This document shows, in pieces, positions 18,771 through 26,008 of a stretch of 64,000 bases of DNA. The notes under the pieces are model-generated. The model did no database searches and was not told the DNA's origin. It worked only from the letters and a program-made list of their open reading frames with translations. Positions within the stretch are counted from its first letter, which is position 1. Each line of letters starts with the position of its first letter. The DNA comes from DAOUKH01 sp964291475 (GTDB lineage Bacteria; Chloroflexota; Dehalococcoidia; SHYB01). The position numbers and the translations under genes were made by a program. Where the stretch lies: contig OZ220083.1 of NCBI GenBank assembly GCA_964291475.2, positions 310,001 to 374,000 of the forward strand. Reading direction: 5' to 3'.

Positions 18771-18814
18771 GACCGGGAAGATAGGTAACAGATAAACCGG
18801 GCACATGGGTAACA
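18771..18814 (+). repeat. Left doubled terminal inverted repeat of the insertion sequence
   Basis: Two 20-bp units, GACCGGGAAGATAGGTAACA (18771-18790) and AACCGGGCACATGGGTAACA (18795-18814), separated by 4 bp. Each matches, in inverse orientation, a unit of the right end, so transposase may bind two tandem sites per end. Confidence 0.85.
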
Positions 18815-18854
18815 CTCTGGAGGATTGCAGGAAGCGATCCATGAAGGAGGAGTT

Positions 18855-20039
18855 GTGTTGCCCTGGCAAGAGACGAGTGTCGAAGCGGAACGGTTGCGGT
18901 TCATTGAGCGCAGGACGGCGGGGGAGGAACCCATCGCCGAGTTGTGCCGGCAGTTCGGGATCAGCCGCAAGACTGCCTCCAAGCTGATCGGCCGGTACGA
19001 GGCGTACGGCGAGGAGGGCCTGCGCGACCGGAGCCGCGCCCCCCACCATCATCCCAACGCCACACGCCGTGAGGTGCAGGAGCGCATCATCGCGGCGAAG
19101 CGAGCCCACCCCTTGTGGGGCCCCAAGAAGCTCATCGCCTGGCTCCACGACACCGAGCCCGACGTGCCCTGGCCCGCCCCCAGCACCGCCGGCGCCATCC
19201 TCGACCGGGCCGGCCTGGTACGGCGCCGACAGCGTCGCCGCCGTACCTCCCCTTGGAGCGAGCCCTTCGCTTACGCCATCAACGCCAACGACGTCTGGTC
19301 CATCGACTTCAAGGGCTGGTTCCGCACCGGCGACGGGGCCCGCGTCGACCCCCTCACCGTCCAGGACGCGGCCTCCCGCTACCTGATCGCCTGCCGCGGG
19401 CTGGAGCGCCCCACCGGCCCGGAGACGCGGCGCGCGTTAGCGCGCGCCTTCCGTGAGTACGGCCTGCCCAGGGTCATCCGCACCGACAACGGTCCGCCCT
19501 TCGCCGGCACCAGCTTGGGCAGCCTCTCCTCCCTGGCCGTCTGGTGGGTCAAGCTGGGCATCCTCCCCGAGCGCATCGCCCCGGGCCATCCCGAACAGAA
19601 CGGACGCCTCGAGCGCCTCCACCGCACCCTGAAGGCGGAAACCGCCTCGCCGCCCAGGGCCAACGGCCGCCGTCAGCAGCAGGCCTTCGACCGCTTCCGA
19701 CGCAGCTACAACACCGAGCGCCCTCACGAGGCCTTGGGACAGCGCCCCCCGGCCTTCCTGTACACGCCCTCGTTTCGCCCCTATCCTGCCAGCGTCGGCT
19801 CGCCGGACTACGAGGCCGAAGTCACGGTACGCCGGGTACGCGGCAACGGCGAGATCAAGTGGAAGGGGGACCTGGTCTACGTGAGCGAGACCCTCAAAGG
19901 CGAGCCCGTCGGCCTCGTCCGGCAGGACGACCGCAGCTGGGCCGTCCGCTTCGGCCCCCTCCTCATCGGCCTCCTCGACGACCACACCAAACGCATCGCC
20001 AAGACCCCCGTCAAGGTGTTACCTATGTCCCCGGTCTAA
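18855..20039 (+). CDS. IS481-family transposase (HTH plus rve integrase core)
   Basis: 394 residues. The N-terminal helix-turn-helix (ELCRQFGISRKTASKLIGRY) is followed by an rve catalytic core with DDE residues in VWSIDFKG, RTDNGPPF and HPEQNGRLERLHRTLK, then ERPHEALGQRPP typical of IS481. All catalytic residues are intact. The start is GTG 18855 or TTG 18858 (LPWQET, the usual family start), just after AAGGAGGAG. The last codons and TAA lie within the right terminal repeats, with the stop falling in the 4-bp spacer. Confidence 0.92.
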   Translation: MLPWQETSVEAERLRFIERRTAGEEPIAELCRQFGISRKTASKLIGRYEAYGEEGLRDRSRAPHHHPNATRREVQERIIAAKRAHPLWGPKKLIAWLHDTEPDVPWPAPSTAGAILDRAGLVRRRQRRRRTSPWSEPFAYAINANDVWSIDFKGWFRTGDGARVDPLTVQDAASRYLIACRGLERPTGPETRRALARAFREYGLPRVIRTDNGPPFAGTSLGSLSSLAVWWVKLGILPERIAPGHPEQNGRLERLHRTLKAETASPPRANGRRQQQAFDRFRRSYNTERPHEALGQRPPAFLYTPSFRPYPASVGSPDYEAEVTVRRVRGNGEIKWKGDLVYVSETLKGEPVGLVRQDDRSWAVRFGPLLIGLLDDHTKRIAKTPVKVLPMSPV

Positions 20040-20060
20040 CCGTCACCCATGTGCCCGGTC
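20017..20060 (-). repeat. Right doubled terminal inverted repeat of the insertion sequence
   Basis: Two 20-bp units at 20017-20036 and 20041-20060 (reverse complements GACCGGGGACATAGGTAACA and GACCGGGCACATGGGTGACG), again separated by 4 bp. The transposase stop codon occupies the spacer. Confidence 0.85.
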
Positions 20061-20064
20061 CTTC

Positions 20065-20378
20065 AGGGAGGGGAGAAGACCCCGCCCGCACCCCTGGGCA
20101 ACCACGAGGGTTGCCCCTACATGGGTGATCCGCCGGCGTCGGAGGTTGTGCAAGGGTCTCCGTGGGGAGAAGAGGCCGGGGGGGACCTCCGCGCCCCGCC
20201 CTCTCTCAATCTCCCCCAGAGGGGGAGAGGCCGGAGGGGAGGGGAGAAGACCCCTCCCGCACCCCTGGGCAACCACGAGGGTTGCCCCTACAGGGCTGAT
20301 CCGCCGGCGTCGGAGGTTGTGCAAAGGTCTCCGACGGGAGAGAGGCTTGAGGTGGCCTCCCCCAGAGGGGAGGGGCTA
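20065..20378 (+). repeat. Intergenic repeat mosaic (copy 4, right part; modules D, F, B, D, F)
   Basis: Resumes the interrupted copy: D near 20097, F near 20148, B near 20200, D again near 20267, F near 20318. The doubled D-F unit suggests internal duplication. No gene seen. Confidence 0.85.
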
Positions 20379-20384
20379 GCAAGG

Positions 20385-20645
20385 TTAGCGGAGGCCGAGG
20401 CGGCTGAGGATGTTGGGCAGCGGCGGATTGACCTCGAAGCCGCCGTCGGGGTAGACGACGGTGGGGATGGTCCGGCCGCCTTCCTGGAGGCGTTCGACCT
20501 CGGCGCGGGCGGCGGGGTCGCTGTCGATGTCCCTTTTGTCGTAGGGGATCGACGCTTGCTCGAGTGACCTCTCGAGCATCCTGCAGAAGCTTCACCAATC
20601 GGCGCCGAAGACGGTGAGCCGTTGGACGGTCGCCTGCTCGCTCAT
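20385..20645 (-). CDS. Glutaredoxin/mycoredoxin-like selenoprotein (UxxC; in-frame TGA read as selenocysteine)
   Basis: 86 residues if TGA (20594-20592) is decoded. ATG 20645 follows AGGAGG at 6 nt. Residues 1-17 read MSEQATVQRLTVFGADW, then TGA, then SFCRMLERSLEQASIPYDK, so the TGA replaces the first Cys of a WCxxC redox motif, giving U18-S-F-C21. Downstream are RTIPTVVYPDGG (cis-Pro loop) and a family-like end, all in one frame. A SECIS-like hairpin sits directly after the codon. The role would be a thiol/selenol disulfide reductase. It lies 10 bp after a CaiB gene and is probably in that operon. Alternative: a recent TGC-to-TGA nonsense mutation, or a short product from the Met at 20579 lacking the redox pair. 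The rest of the frame is undecayed, favouring recoding. Confidence 0.8.
20557..20578 (-). promoter_or_regulatory. Predicted bacterial SECIS hairpin
   Basis: On the minus strand TGCTCGAG (20578-20571) pairs perfectly with CTCGAGCA (20564-20557) around the loop AGGTCA (20570-20565). The loop starts 21 nt after the TGA, inside the 16-37 nt window used for bacterial SECIS models, and has the G-U that SelB contacts. The E. coli fdhF loop is AGGUCU. The bulged U of fdhF is not evident. Confidence 0.75.
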
Positions 20646-20655
20646 CTTGTTCCTC

Positions 20656-21909
20656 CTAGATGACGCCCAGATCGGAGAGGGCGCTGAGCCGTTCGAGGGA
20701 CAACCCCAGCTCGTTATGGTAGATCGCGACGTTGTCCTCGCCGAGAAGCGGGGCCCGGCGCCGGATGCGCCACGGGGTCTCGTGGAAGATGTAGGGCGCG
20801 CCGACGTAGGTGAAGGTCTCGCCGAGCTCGGGGTGCTCGACGTCGACGAAGAAGCCGCGGTCTTGCAGGTGCTCGTCTTCCAGCAGGTCGGACGGGGCGC
20901 GCACCGGCGTCCACTGCAGGCCGCGCTGCTGCCCGCCGTGGTAGATGTCGTTGGACGTCAGCTTCTTGGAGAGGGCGCGCACGGCTTCGAGCAGCTGGGG
21001 CATGACGGTGGCGAGGTTGTCGGGGTCGAGGTACTTGTCTTCCATGAGGTCGCCGGCGAGGCCGTGCTCGTTGAGCCAGTCGCGCAAGACCATGAACTCT
21101 TCCAGCTTGACGCGGGGCATGAAGCAGTTGGCGTAGCGCCCGTCGCCGCACAGGTTTTGGACGTTCGGGGAGCCGTTGAGGGAGGCGTGGCGGCCGGTCT
21201 GGCGAATGCGGTTCGTGCCGGTGTTGACGTAGTCGGGGAAGGCGCCCTCGGTGCAGAGGGCGATGGCCTCGTGGACGGCGAGGTCGATGTACTCGCCCGC
21301 GCCGCGGCGGCCGCGGTTGATGAGGGCGATGAGGACGGCGATAAAGGCGTAGTTCGCGCCCAGGTGCCAGGCGTTGCCGCCGCCGGGAGCGATAGGGGTG
21401 TTAAAGGGGTCGTCGACGAGGTCGTAGCCGCAGACGCCCATCTGGCCGCCGGAGGCCATGAGGGTGAGGTCGGTGGCCTTCATGCCGCGCCACGGGCCCG
21501 TCTGTCCGAAGGGCGTGATGGAGCAGTAGACCAGCGGCCCGGCGCCGTTGCCGGCGAGGTCGTCGTAGCCGAGGCCGAGGGCGGGCATGACGCCGGGGTC
21601 GGCGGACTCGATGACGACGTCGGCGGACTTGGCGAGGTGTTTGAAGAGGCCGCGTCCGTCGGGGGTGCCGAGGTCGAGGGTGAGGCTGCGCTTGTTGGTG
21701 TTATACGTCCAGAAATAGAGGCTGCGGTTGAGGTCGGGCACGTCGCTGTAGAAGGGGCCGACGCGGCGGCAGCGCGAGCCTTCGCGGGGCTCGATGAGGA
21801 CGACGTCGGCGCCCATGTCGGCAAGGAGCTTGCCGGTAAGCTGGCTCTTCTCGTCGCCCACCTCCAGGACACGGAGGCCGGCGAGGGCCTGCGGGCTCTC
21901 GCCGCTCAC
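20656..21909 (-). CDS. CaiB/BaiF CoA-transferase family protein
   Basis: 417 residues, single domain. GLRVLEVGDEKSQLTGKLLADMGADVVLIEPREGS and SITPFGQTGPW are family hallmarks. Where formyl-CoA transferase has its catalytic Asp (LDA) this protein has GEYIDLAVHEAIA, i.e. Glu. GTG 21909 overlaps the stop of the preceding CaiB gene (GTGA), so the two are translationally coupled and may form a heteromer. The selenoprotein gene follows 10 bp downstream. Confidence 0.88.
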   Translation of the reverse strand: MSGESPQALAGLRVLEVGDEKSQLTGKLLADMGADVVLIEPREGSRCRRVGPFYSDVPDLNRSLYFWTYNTNKRSLTLDLGTPDGRGLFKHLAKSADVVIESADPGVMPALGLGYDDLAGNGAGPLVYCSITPFGQTGPWRGMKATDLTLMASGGQMGVCGYDLVDDPFNTPIAPGGGNAWHLGANYAFIAVLIALINRGRRGAGEYIDLAVHEAIALCTEGAFPDYVNTGTNRIRQTGRHASLNGSPNVQNLCGDGRYANCFMPRVKLEEFMVLRDWLNEHGLAGDLMEDKYLDPDNLATVMPQLLEAVRALSKKLTSNDIYHGGQQRGLQWTPVRAPSDLLEDEHLQDRGFFVDVEHPELGETFTYVGAPYIFHETPWRIRRRAPLLGEDNVAIYHNELGLSLERLSALSDLGVI

Positions 21910-23231
21910 GACGCCGCCTTCCGCTGCATCCCCTTGGGCCAGAAGACGTTCTCGCCTTCGAGGGCGTCGCGCTCGCCAGGCTCCATGCCGAGCAGGTCGT
22001 CGAAGACGTAGTCGTTGTCTTCGCCCATCAGGGGGCCGTGACGCCAGAGCTCCCACGGCGCGTTGCGGAGCTGCATCGGCATGCCTTCGTAGATCTTCTC
22101 GCCGAGCAGGGGATGGGAGGCGGTGGCGGCGAAGGTGCCGCGGTGCTGCAACTGCGGGTCGTTCTCGACGCGGTCGACCATGCTCTGCACCGGCGCCGAT
22201 GGAACGCCAGCGGCCTGAAGCTTGGCCATGACCTCGTACTTGTTGCGCTCCTTGGTCCAGCCCTCGATCTTGAGGTCCATCTCCTCCTGGTGTTCGAGCC
22301 GGCCGAGGAGGGTGTCGTACTTGGGGTCGTGGGCCCAGTCGGGGTCGCCCATCGCCTTGATCAAGGCGCGCCACTCGTCGTCGGTGTAGCAGACGATGAC
22401 GCACCAGGCGTGGGCATCGCTCCCCTTGCACTTGTAGGAGTTGTGCGGCGCGGCGTGGGGGCCGCGGTAGGTGTTGGCCAGCGACGCGCCGGGCCAGTGG
22501 GTGCGGTTGCCGGGCGGCATGCCCTCGCGGTCGGACTTGCGCCCGTTGACGGTGTAGTCGAGGAAGGCGGCGCCGGTGAGGGTGCAGCCCACGTCGACCT
22601 GGGCGAGGTCGACGTACTGGCCGCGCCCGCTCTCGTGGCGGTAGTGGAGCGCGGCGAGCACCGCCATCGCGCCGTAGTAGCCGCCGGTGTGGTCCATGTA
22701 GGAGTAGCCCCAGCCCGCGGGCGGCTTGCCCGGCGCTCCGGAGATGAAGGTGAGGCCCGACACGGCCTGCACCGCGGGGCCCCAGGTGTCGTAGTCGCGG
22801 TGCCGTCCGCGGTGGCCGAAGCCGGCCATGCTGACGTAGACGATGGTGGGGTTGACCTCTTTCAGCTGCTCGTAGCCGAGACCCCACTTCTCCAGTATCC
22901 GCGAGCTGAAGTTTTCGATCACGACGTCGGAGACCGAGATGAGCTCCTTGACGAGGTCCATGCCCTTGGAGCTTCTGACGTTCAGCGTGGCGCTCAGCTT
23001 GTTGCAGCCGAAGTTGTTGAAGTCGGTGCCAGAGTCGAGGCTGGGGGGGACATCGGGGGGAGAGGCGGCGAACCGGATCGTGTCGGGGCTGTCGGGCCAC
23101 TCGACGCGGATGACCTCGGCGCCGAACATGGAGAGGATGCGGGTGGTCTGCGGGCCGGCGCGCACCCAGGTGAAGTCGACGACTCGCAGACCGGAGAGCG
23201 CGCCTTCCTTCAAGATTCGTCCAAGCTCCAC
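21906..23231 (-). CDS. CaiB/BaiF CoA-transferase family protein
   Basis: 441 residues. It begins MELGRILKEGALSGLRVVDFTWVRAGP and contains MFGAEVIRVEWPDS, MAGFGHRGRHRDY and GQYVDLAQVDVG, which retains Asp at the nucleophile position. ATG 23231 follows the D-aminoacylase stop by 12 bp. Being paired with the Glu-type paralogue downstream, it may supply the catalytic half of a complex (inference). Substrate unknown. Confidence 0.9.
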   Translation of the reverse strand: MELGRILKEGALSGLRVVDFTWVRAGPQTTRILSMFGAEVIRVEWPDSPDTIRFAASPPDVPPSLDSGTDFNNFGCNKLSATLNVRSSKGMDLVKELISVSDVVIENFSSRILEKWGLGYEQLKEVNPTIVYVSMAGFGHRGRHRDYDTWGPAVQAVSGLTFISGAPGKPPAGWGYSYMDHTGGYYGAMAVLAALHYRHESGRGQYVDLAQVDVGCTLTGAAFLDYTVNGRKSDREGMPPGNRTHWPGASLANTYRGPHAAPHNSYKCKGSDAHAWCVIVCYTDDEWRALIKAMGDPDWAHDPKYDTLLGRLEHQEEMDLKIEGWTKERNKYEVMAKLQAAGVPSAPVQSMVDRVENDPQLQHRGTFAATASHPLLGEKIYEGMPMQLRNAPWELWRHGPLMGEDNDYVFDDLLGMEPGERDALEGENVFWPKGMQRKAAS

Positions 23232-23243
23232 GCCAACCTCCGG

Positions 23244-24956
23244 CTACGCCGTCTTCCCGTGATAGCGGCTGCTGCGGAGGAGGCGGCCAGGGCGTGCTCC
23301 GGTGTCCGCGCCGCCTTCGACCAGGCTCTCCCCGCCGACGATGACGTTCCGCACGCCGGCGGCGCGGTTGGCCAGGCGGGTGCCGCCGCCGGGGATGTCG
23401 CGAAGGCGCTCCGCCTCGAGGGGCCCGACCTCGTCCTCTTCGAAAATGACTACGTCGGCGGCGAGCCCCTCGCGGAGGAGGCCGCGGTCGCGGATGCCGT
23501 AGACGGAAGCGGGCAGGAAGGTGAGGCGGCGCACAGCTTCTTCGAGGGTGATCAGGCCCGTGTCGGAGGCCCAGCGCAGCAGTGTCGTCGAATAGATGGC
23601 CCCGCTCATGAAGTTGATGTGCGCGCCCGCGTCGGAGATGCCGGCGACGGCGTGGGGGCTGTTGAGCATGGCGCCGACGGCCTCGGCGTCGCCGTTGCGC
23701 GCGCCGACGACGGCGAACTCGGTGGCAAGGCCCTCCTCACAGGCGATGTCCAGCATCGCGTCGACGACATGCACGCCGCGTTCGGCGGCGACGTCTTCGA
23801 GCGTCTTGCCGTTGAGGGAGGCATTGGCGGCGCTCTTGGCGCGGGCCACGATGAGGTGGGGCAGCCGCCGGTAGGGCATCGTCTCGGTATCGGACTCAAG
23901 CTCGCGCTTCATGGCGTCGCGGACGTCGGCGGTCCTGAGCAGGGCCTCCCGTCCAGCGACCGGCGTGGAGAGGATGCGTCCCAGCGTTGGGATGCTGCGG
24001 TAGTTGACGTGCTCGTCGGCGAAGCTCCAGGGGACGTCGAGCCGCTGGCAGCGGGCCACGCCGTAGATGGCCACCCCCTTGGCGGCGGCCTCCTCCATGA
24101 AGTCGACCTGCTTCCGCCACTGGCCGGGCAGCTCCCAGACCTGGGAGAGCTCGTTCCAGTTGACCGGGCGGCCGCTCGCGAGGGCGAGCTCGGTCATCAG
24201 GCTGCGGTCGTTGTCGTCGAAGCCGTCGGGGTCGCGGAGCGAGGCGGGGACGATCTCGGTGCTGCCAAGGCCGAACTCGGCGAGGGCGCTCCCGATTTCG
24301 ATGATTTCCTCTTTGGCGGCCTGGCGGCTGGGCACGGGTGTGCCGTCGCCGGCGACGTGGCCGCGGCTCTGGGCGGTGCTGAAGCCGAACGCCCCGGCGG
24401 CGATGGCCTCGCGGACGATGGCGCGCTGCCGCGCCGTCTCGTCGCCGGTGGCGGCGCGCTCGGCGGACTCGGGGCCGAGCACGTAGCGGCGGACGGCGCT
24501 ATGTCCGATCTGCGCCGCGACGTTGATCCCCAGCGCCTCCCGCTCGACGCGGTCGAGGAAGTCGGGGAAGCTGTGCCACTCCCAATCGAGGACGGTGTGG
24601 AGCACTTCGAGGTCGACGGCCTCAACGCGGGCGAACATGCCCATGAGGAACTCGCGGTCCTCGGGCTTGCAGGGGGCCAGGGTGTAGCCGCAGTTGCCCA
24701 TGACGACGGTGGTCGCGCCGTGCCAGGGGGAGCTGGTGAGGAGGCCGTCCCACATGATCTGGGCGTCGTAGTGGGTGTGGATGTCGACGAACCCGGGGGC
24801 GACGATGGCGCCCTCGGCGTCGATGACGCGGCCCGCGGGCTCGTCGAGGCGGCCCTTGGCGACGATCCGCCCATCGCGGACGCCGACGTCGGCGCGGTAG
24901 CGGGGAAGGCCGCTCCCGTCGATGACGGTGCCGTTCTTGATGACGAGGTCGAGCAT
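23244..24956 (-). CDS. N-acyl-D-amino-acid deacylase-type amidohydrolase
   Basis: 570 residues, paralogue of the gene at 15721. MLDLVIKNGTVIDGSGLPRY opens the protein; the metal motif is DIHTHYDAQ, followed by MGNCGYTLAP, and SDAGAHINFMSG carries the barrel Asp. It cleaves an amide or cyclic amide bond; exact substrate unknown. ATG 24956 fits the family start. It heads a minus-strand operon with two CaiB genes and the selenoprotein, suggesting that the released acid is passed to CoA. Confidence 0.9.
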   Translation of the reverse strand: MLDLVIKNGTVIDGSGLPRYRADVGVRDGRIVAKGRLDEPAGRVIDAEGAIVAPGFVDIHTHYDAQIMWDGLLTSSPWHGATTVVMGNCGYTLAPCKPEDREFLMGMFARVEAVDLEVLHTVLDWEWHSFPDFLDRVEREALGINVAAQIGHSAVRRYVLGPESAERAATGDETARQRAIVREAIAAGAFGFSTAQSRGHVAGDGTPVPSRQAAKEEIIEIGSALAEFGLGSTEIVPASLRDPDGFDDNDRSLMTELALASGRPVNWNELSQVWELPGQWRKQVDFMEEAAAKGVAIYGVARCQRLDVPWSFADEHVNYRSIPTLGRILSTPVAGREALLRTADVRDAMKRELESDTETMPYRRLPHLIVARAKSAANASLNGKTLEDVAAERGVHVVDAMLDIACEEGLATEFAVVGARNGDAEAVGAMLNSPHAVAGISDAGAHINFMSGAIYSTTLLRWASDTGLITLEEAVRRLTFLPASVYGIRDRGLLREGLAADVVIFEEDEVGPLEAERLRDIPGGGTRLANRAAGVRNVIVGGESLVEGGADTGARPGRLLRSSRYHGKTA

Positions 24957-24984
24957 GATCTGGGTGCCCGCGGCGGTTGGGCAT

Positions 24985-25062
24985 GAGTGTACTACAGGAG
25001 GGGAGGGGGCGGGATGCCCCGCCCGCACGCTCCGCTGCGCCAGAGGGGAAAGGCTGAAGACA
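24985..25062 (+). repeat. Degenerate intergenic repeat fragment
   Basis: A GGGGGCGGGATGCCCCGCCC palindrome and a worn B-like end (CCAGAGGGGAAAGG). No gene in the 113-bp gap. Confidence 0.5.
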
Positions 25063-25069
25063 TCCCCGG

Positions 25070-25387
25070 CTATCGAACGGCCTTGACTTCGAGGTGCACG
25101 CCTTCGTGCTGCTGGATGCAGCTGATTATCTCGAACAGGTTGCGGGCGTGGGGATTGCCGGACGGTCCGAACATGCGCATCAGACTCTTGGGCGGTTTGT
25201 TCGTCAGCGAGCCTAGCTCCTCGAATCCGATGGTGGCGTTGATGTAGTCGCGCAGCACGATCTTGCCCGTATCCACGTCTCCCGCAAGCAGGCACTCGAC
25301 GCCTTCCTTCAGCAACCCCTCTCGAAATGCCGAATCGCGCTCGGCGCGGGCCTGCACGGTCTCTTTGAAGTCACGGGTGAGCGGCAT
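25070..25387 (-). CDS. HigA-like antitoxin/XRE-type regulator, orphan
   Basis: 105 residues from ATG 25387 (MPLTRDFKETVQARAERD). FREGLLKEGVECLLAGDVDTGKIVLRDYINATIGFEELG, SLTNKPPKSLMRMFGPSGNP and FEIISCIQQHEG match the addiction-module antidote family with a C-terminal helix-turn-helix. No toxin gene (RelE/HigB type) lies on either side. A TTG at 25405 would add six residues. A perfect 22-bp palindrome just upstream is a likely autoregulatory operator. Confidence 0.82.
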   Translation of the reverse strand: MPLTRDFKETVQARAERDSAFREGLLKEGVECLLAGDVDTGKIVLRDYINATIGFEELGSLTNKPPKSLMRMFGPSGNPHARNLFEIISCIQQHEGVHLEVKAVR

Positions 25388-25415
25388 GATATTGTCTGAT
25401 TTCAATCACGCTCGC

Positions 25416-25437
25416 ATGGTAACGCTAGCGTTACCAT
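25416..25437 (-). promoter_or_regulatory. 22-bp perfect palindrome, probable antitoxin operator
   Basis: The half-site ATGGTAACGCT is followed immediately by its reverse complement, centred at 25426/25427 and 29 bp upstream of the antitoxin ATG. It is A/T-richer than its surroundings and unlike the repeat modules, consistent with a dimeric regulator site. Confidence 0.65.
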
Positions 25438-25474
25438 TATGCAAGGTCTCATCGAGCTGTCAGAAGAGAACCTC

Positions 25475-25885
25475 CGCAGCCCCGCACCCCGGCCCTCTCC
25501 TAGACTCTCCCAGAGGAAACCTTGCGTAACTGTGGGCCGAGTACAGAGCAGCGCCTTGCGGGCGCTCGCGCGCCTGACGGCGCGCGCCCTCTCTCAAATC
25601 TCCCCCAGAGGGGGAGAGGGAAGAACCGCTCCGCCCCGCTCCGCCCGCTTGTTAACCATCGGCGGGAGTTGTGCGAAGGTCTCCAAAGCCGGAGGGGACG
25701 GGCGATTCGCGAATCGCCCCTACAGGGGAGGCGGCGAGGTCGCGGCGACGGCAGGCGTCGAGGGCCTCTGGCGGTTGGCGCGGGACCCCTCATCTCAATC
25801 TTCTCCCGGGGGGAGAAGAGGGGGGCCTCCGCGCCCCGCCCCGGCCCGCCCTCAATCCCTCCCAGAGGGAGGGAGGCTAAGGTGG
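25475..25885 (+). repeat. Intergenic repeat mosaic (copy 5; modules B, E, B, F, C, A, B)
   Basis: Occupies most of the 620-bp gap between the antitoxin and the binding-protein gene. E near 25550, B near 25587, F near 25666, C palindrome GGGCGATTCGCGAATCGCCC near 25700, A near 25786, B near 25848. No gene seen. Confidence 0.85.
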
Positions 25886-25928
25886 CCCCACCAGGAAGGC
25901 ATCTTCTAACATCGACCTGATACGGGAC

Positions 25929-25937
25929 TGGTATATT
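25929..25937 (+). promoter_or_regulatory. Extended -10 promoter for the binding lipoprotein
   Basis: TGGTATATT, an extended -10 element, lies in a short A/T-rich stretch 72 nt before ATG 26009. No good -35 is visible, as is usual for extended -10 promoters. Confidence 0.4.
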
Positions 25938-26008
25938 AGGCGCCGAAACTAACGCCGGGGGAGACGGCCCATAGGTTTGCCGCCATCCGGGGCGGCACTG
26001 AGCACACC

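Larger units (their letters stand above)
18765..20064 (+). mobile_element. IS481-type insertion sequence
   Basis: About 1.3 kb with one transposase gene and doubled inverted terminal repeats. Joining the two flanks through a shared AGGG (18761-18764 and 20065-20068) recreates CCGGAAGGGAGGGGAG, exactly the sequence found uninterrupted in the repeat copy near 43758. This supports these outer limits and a 4-bp target duplication; the conserved inverted repeats themselves span 18771-20060. Confidence 0.8.
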
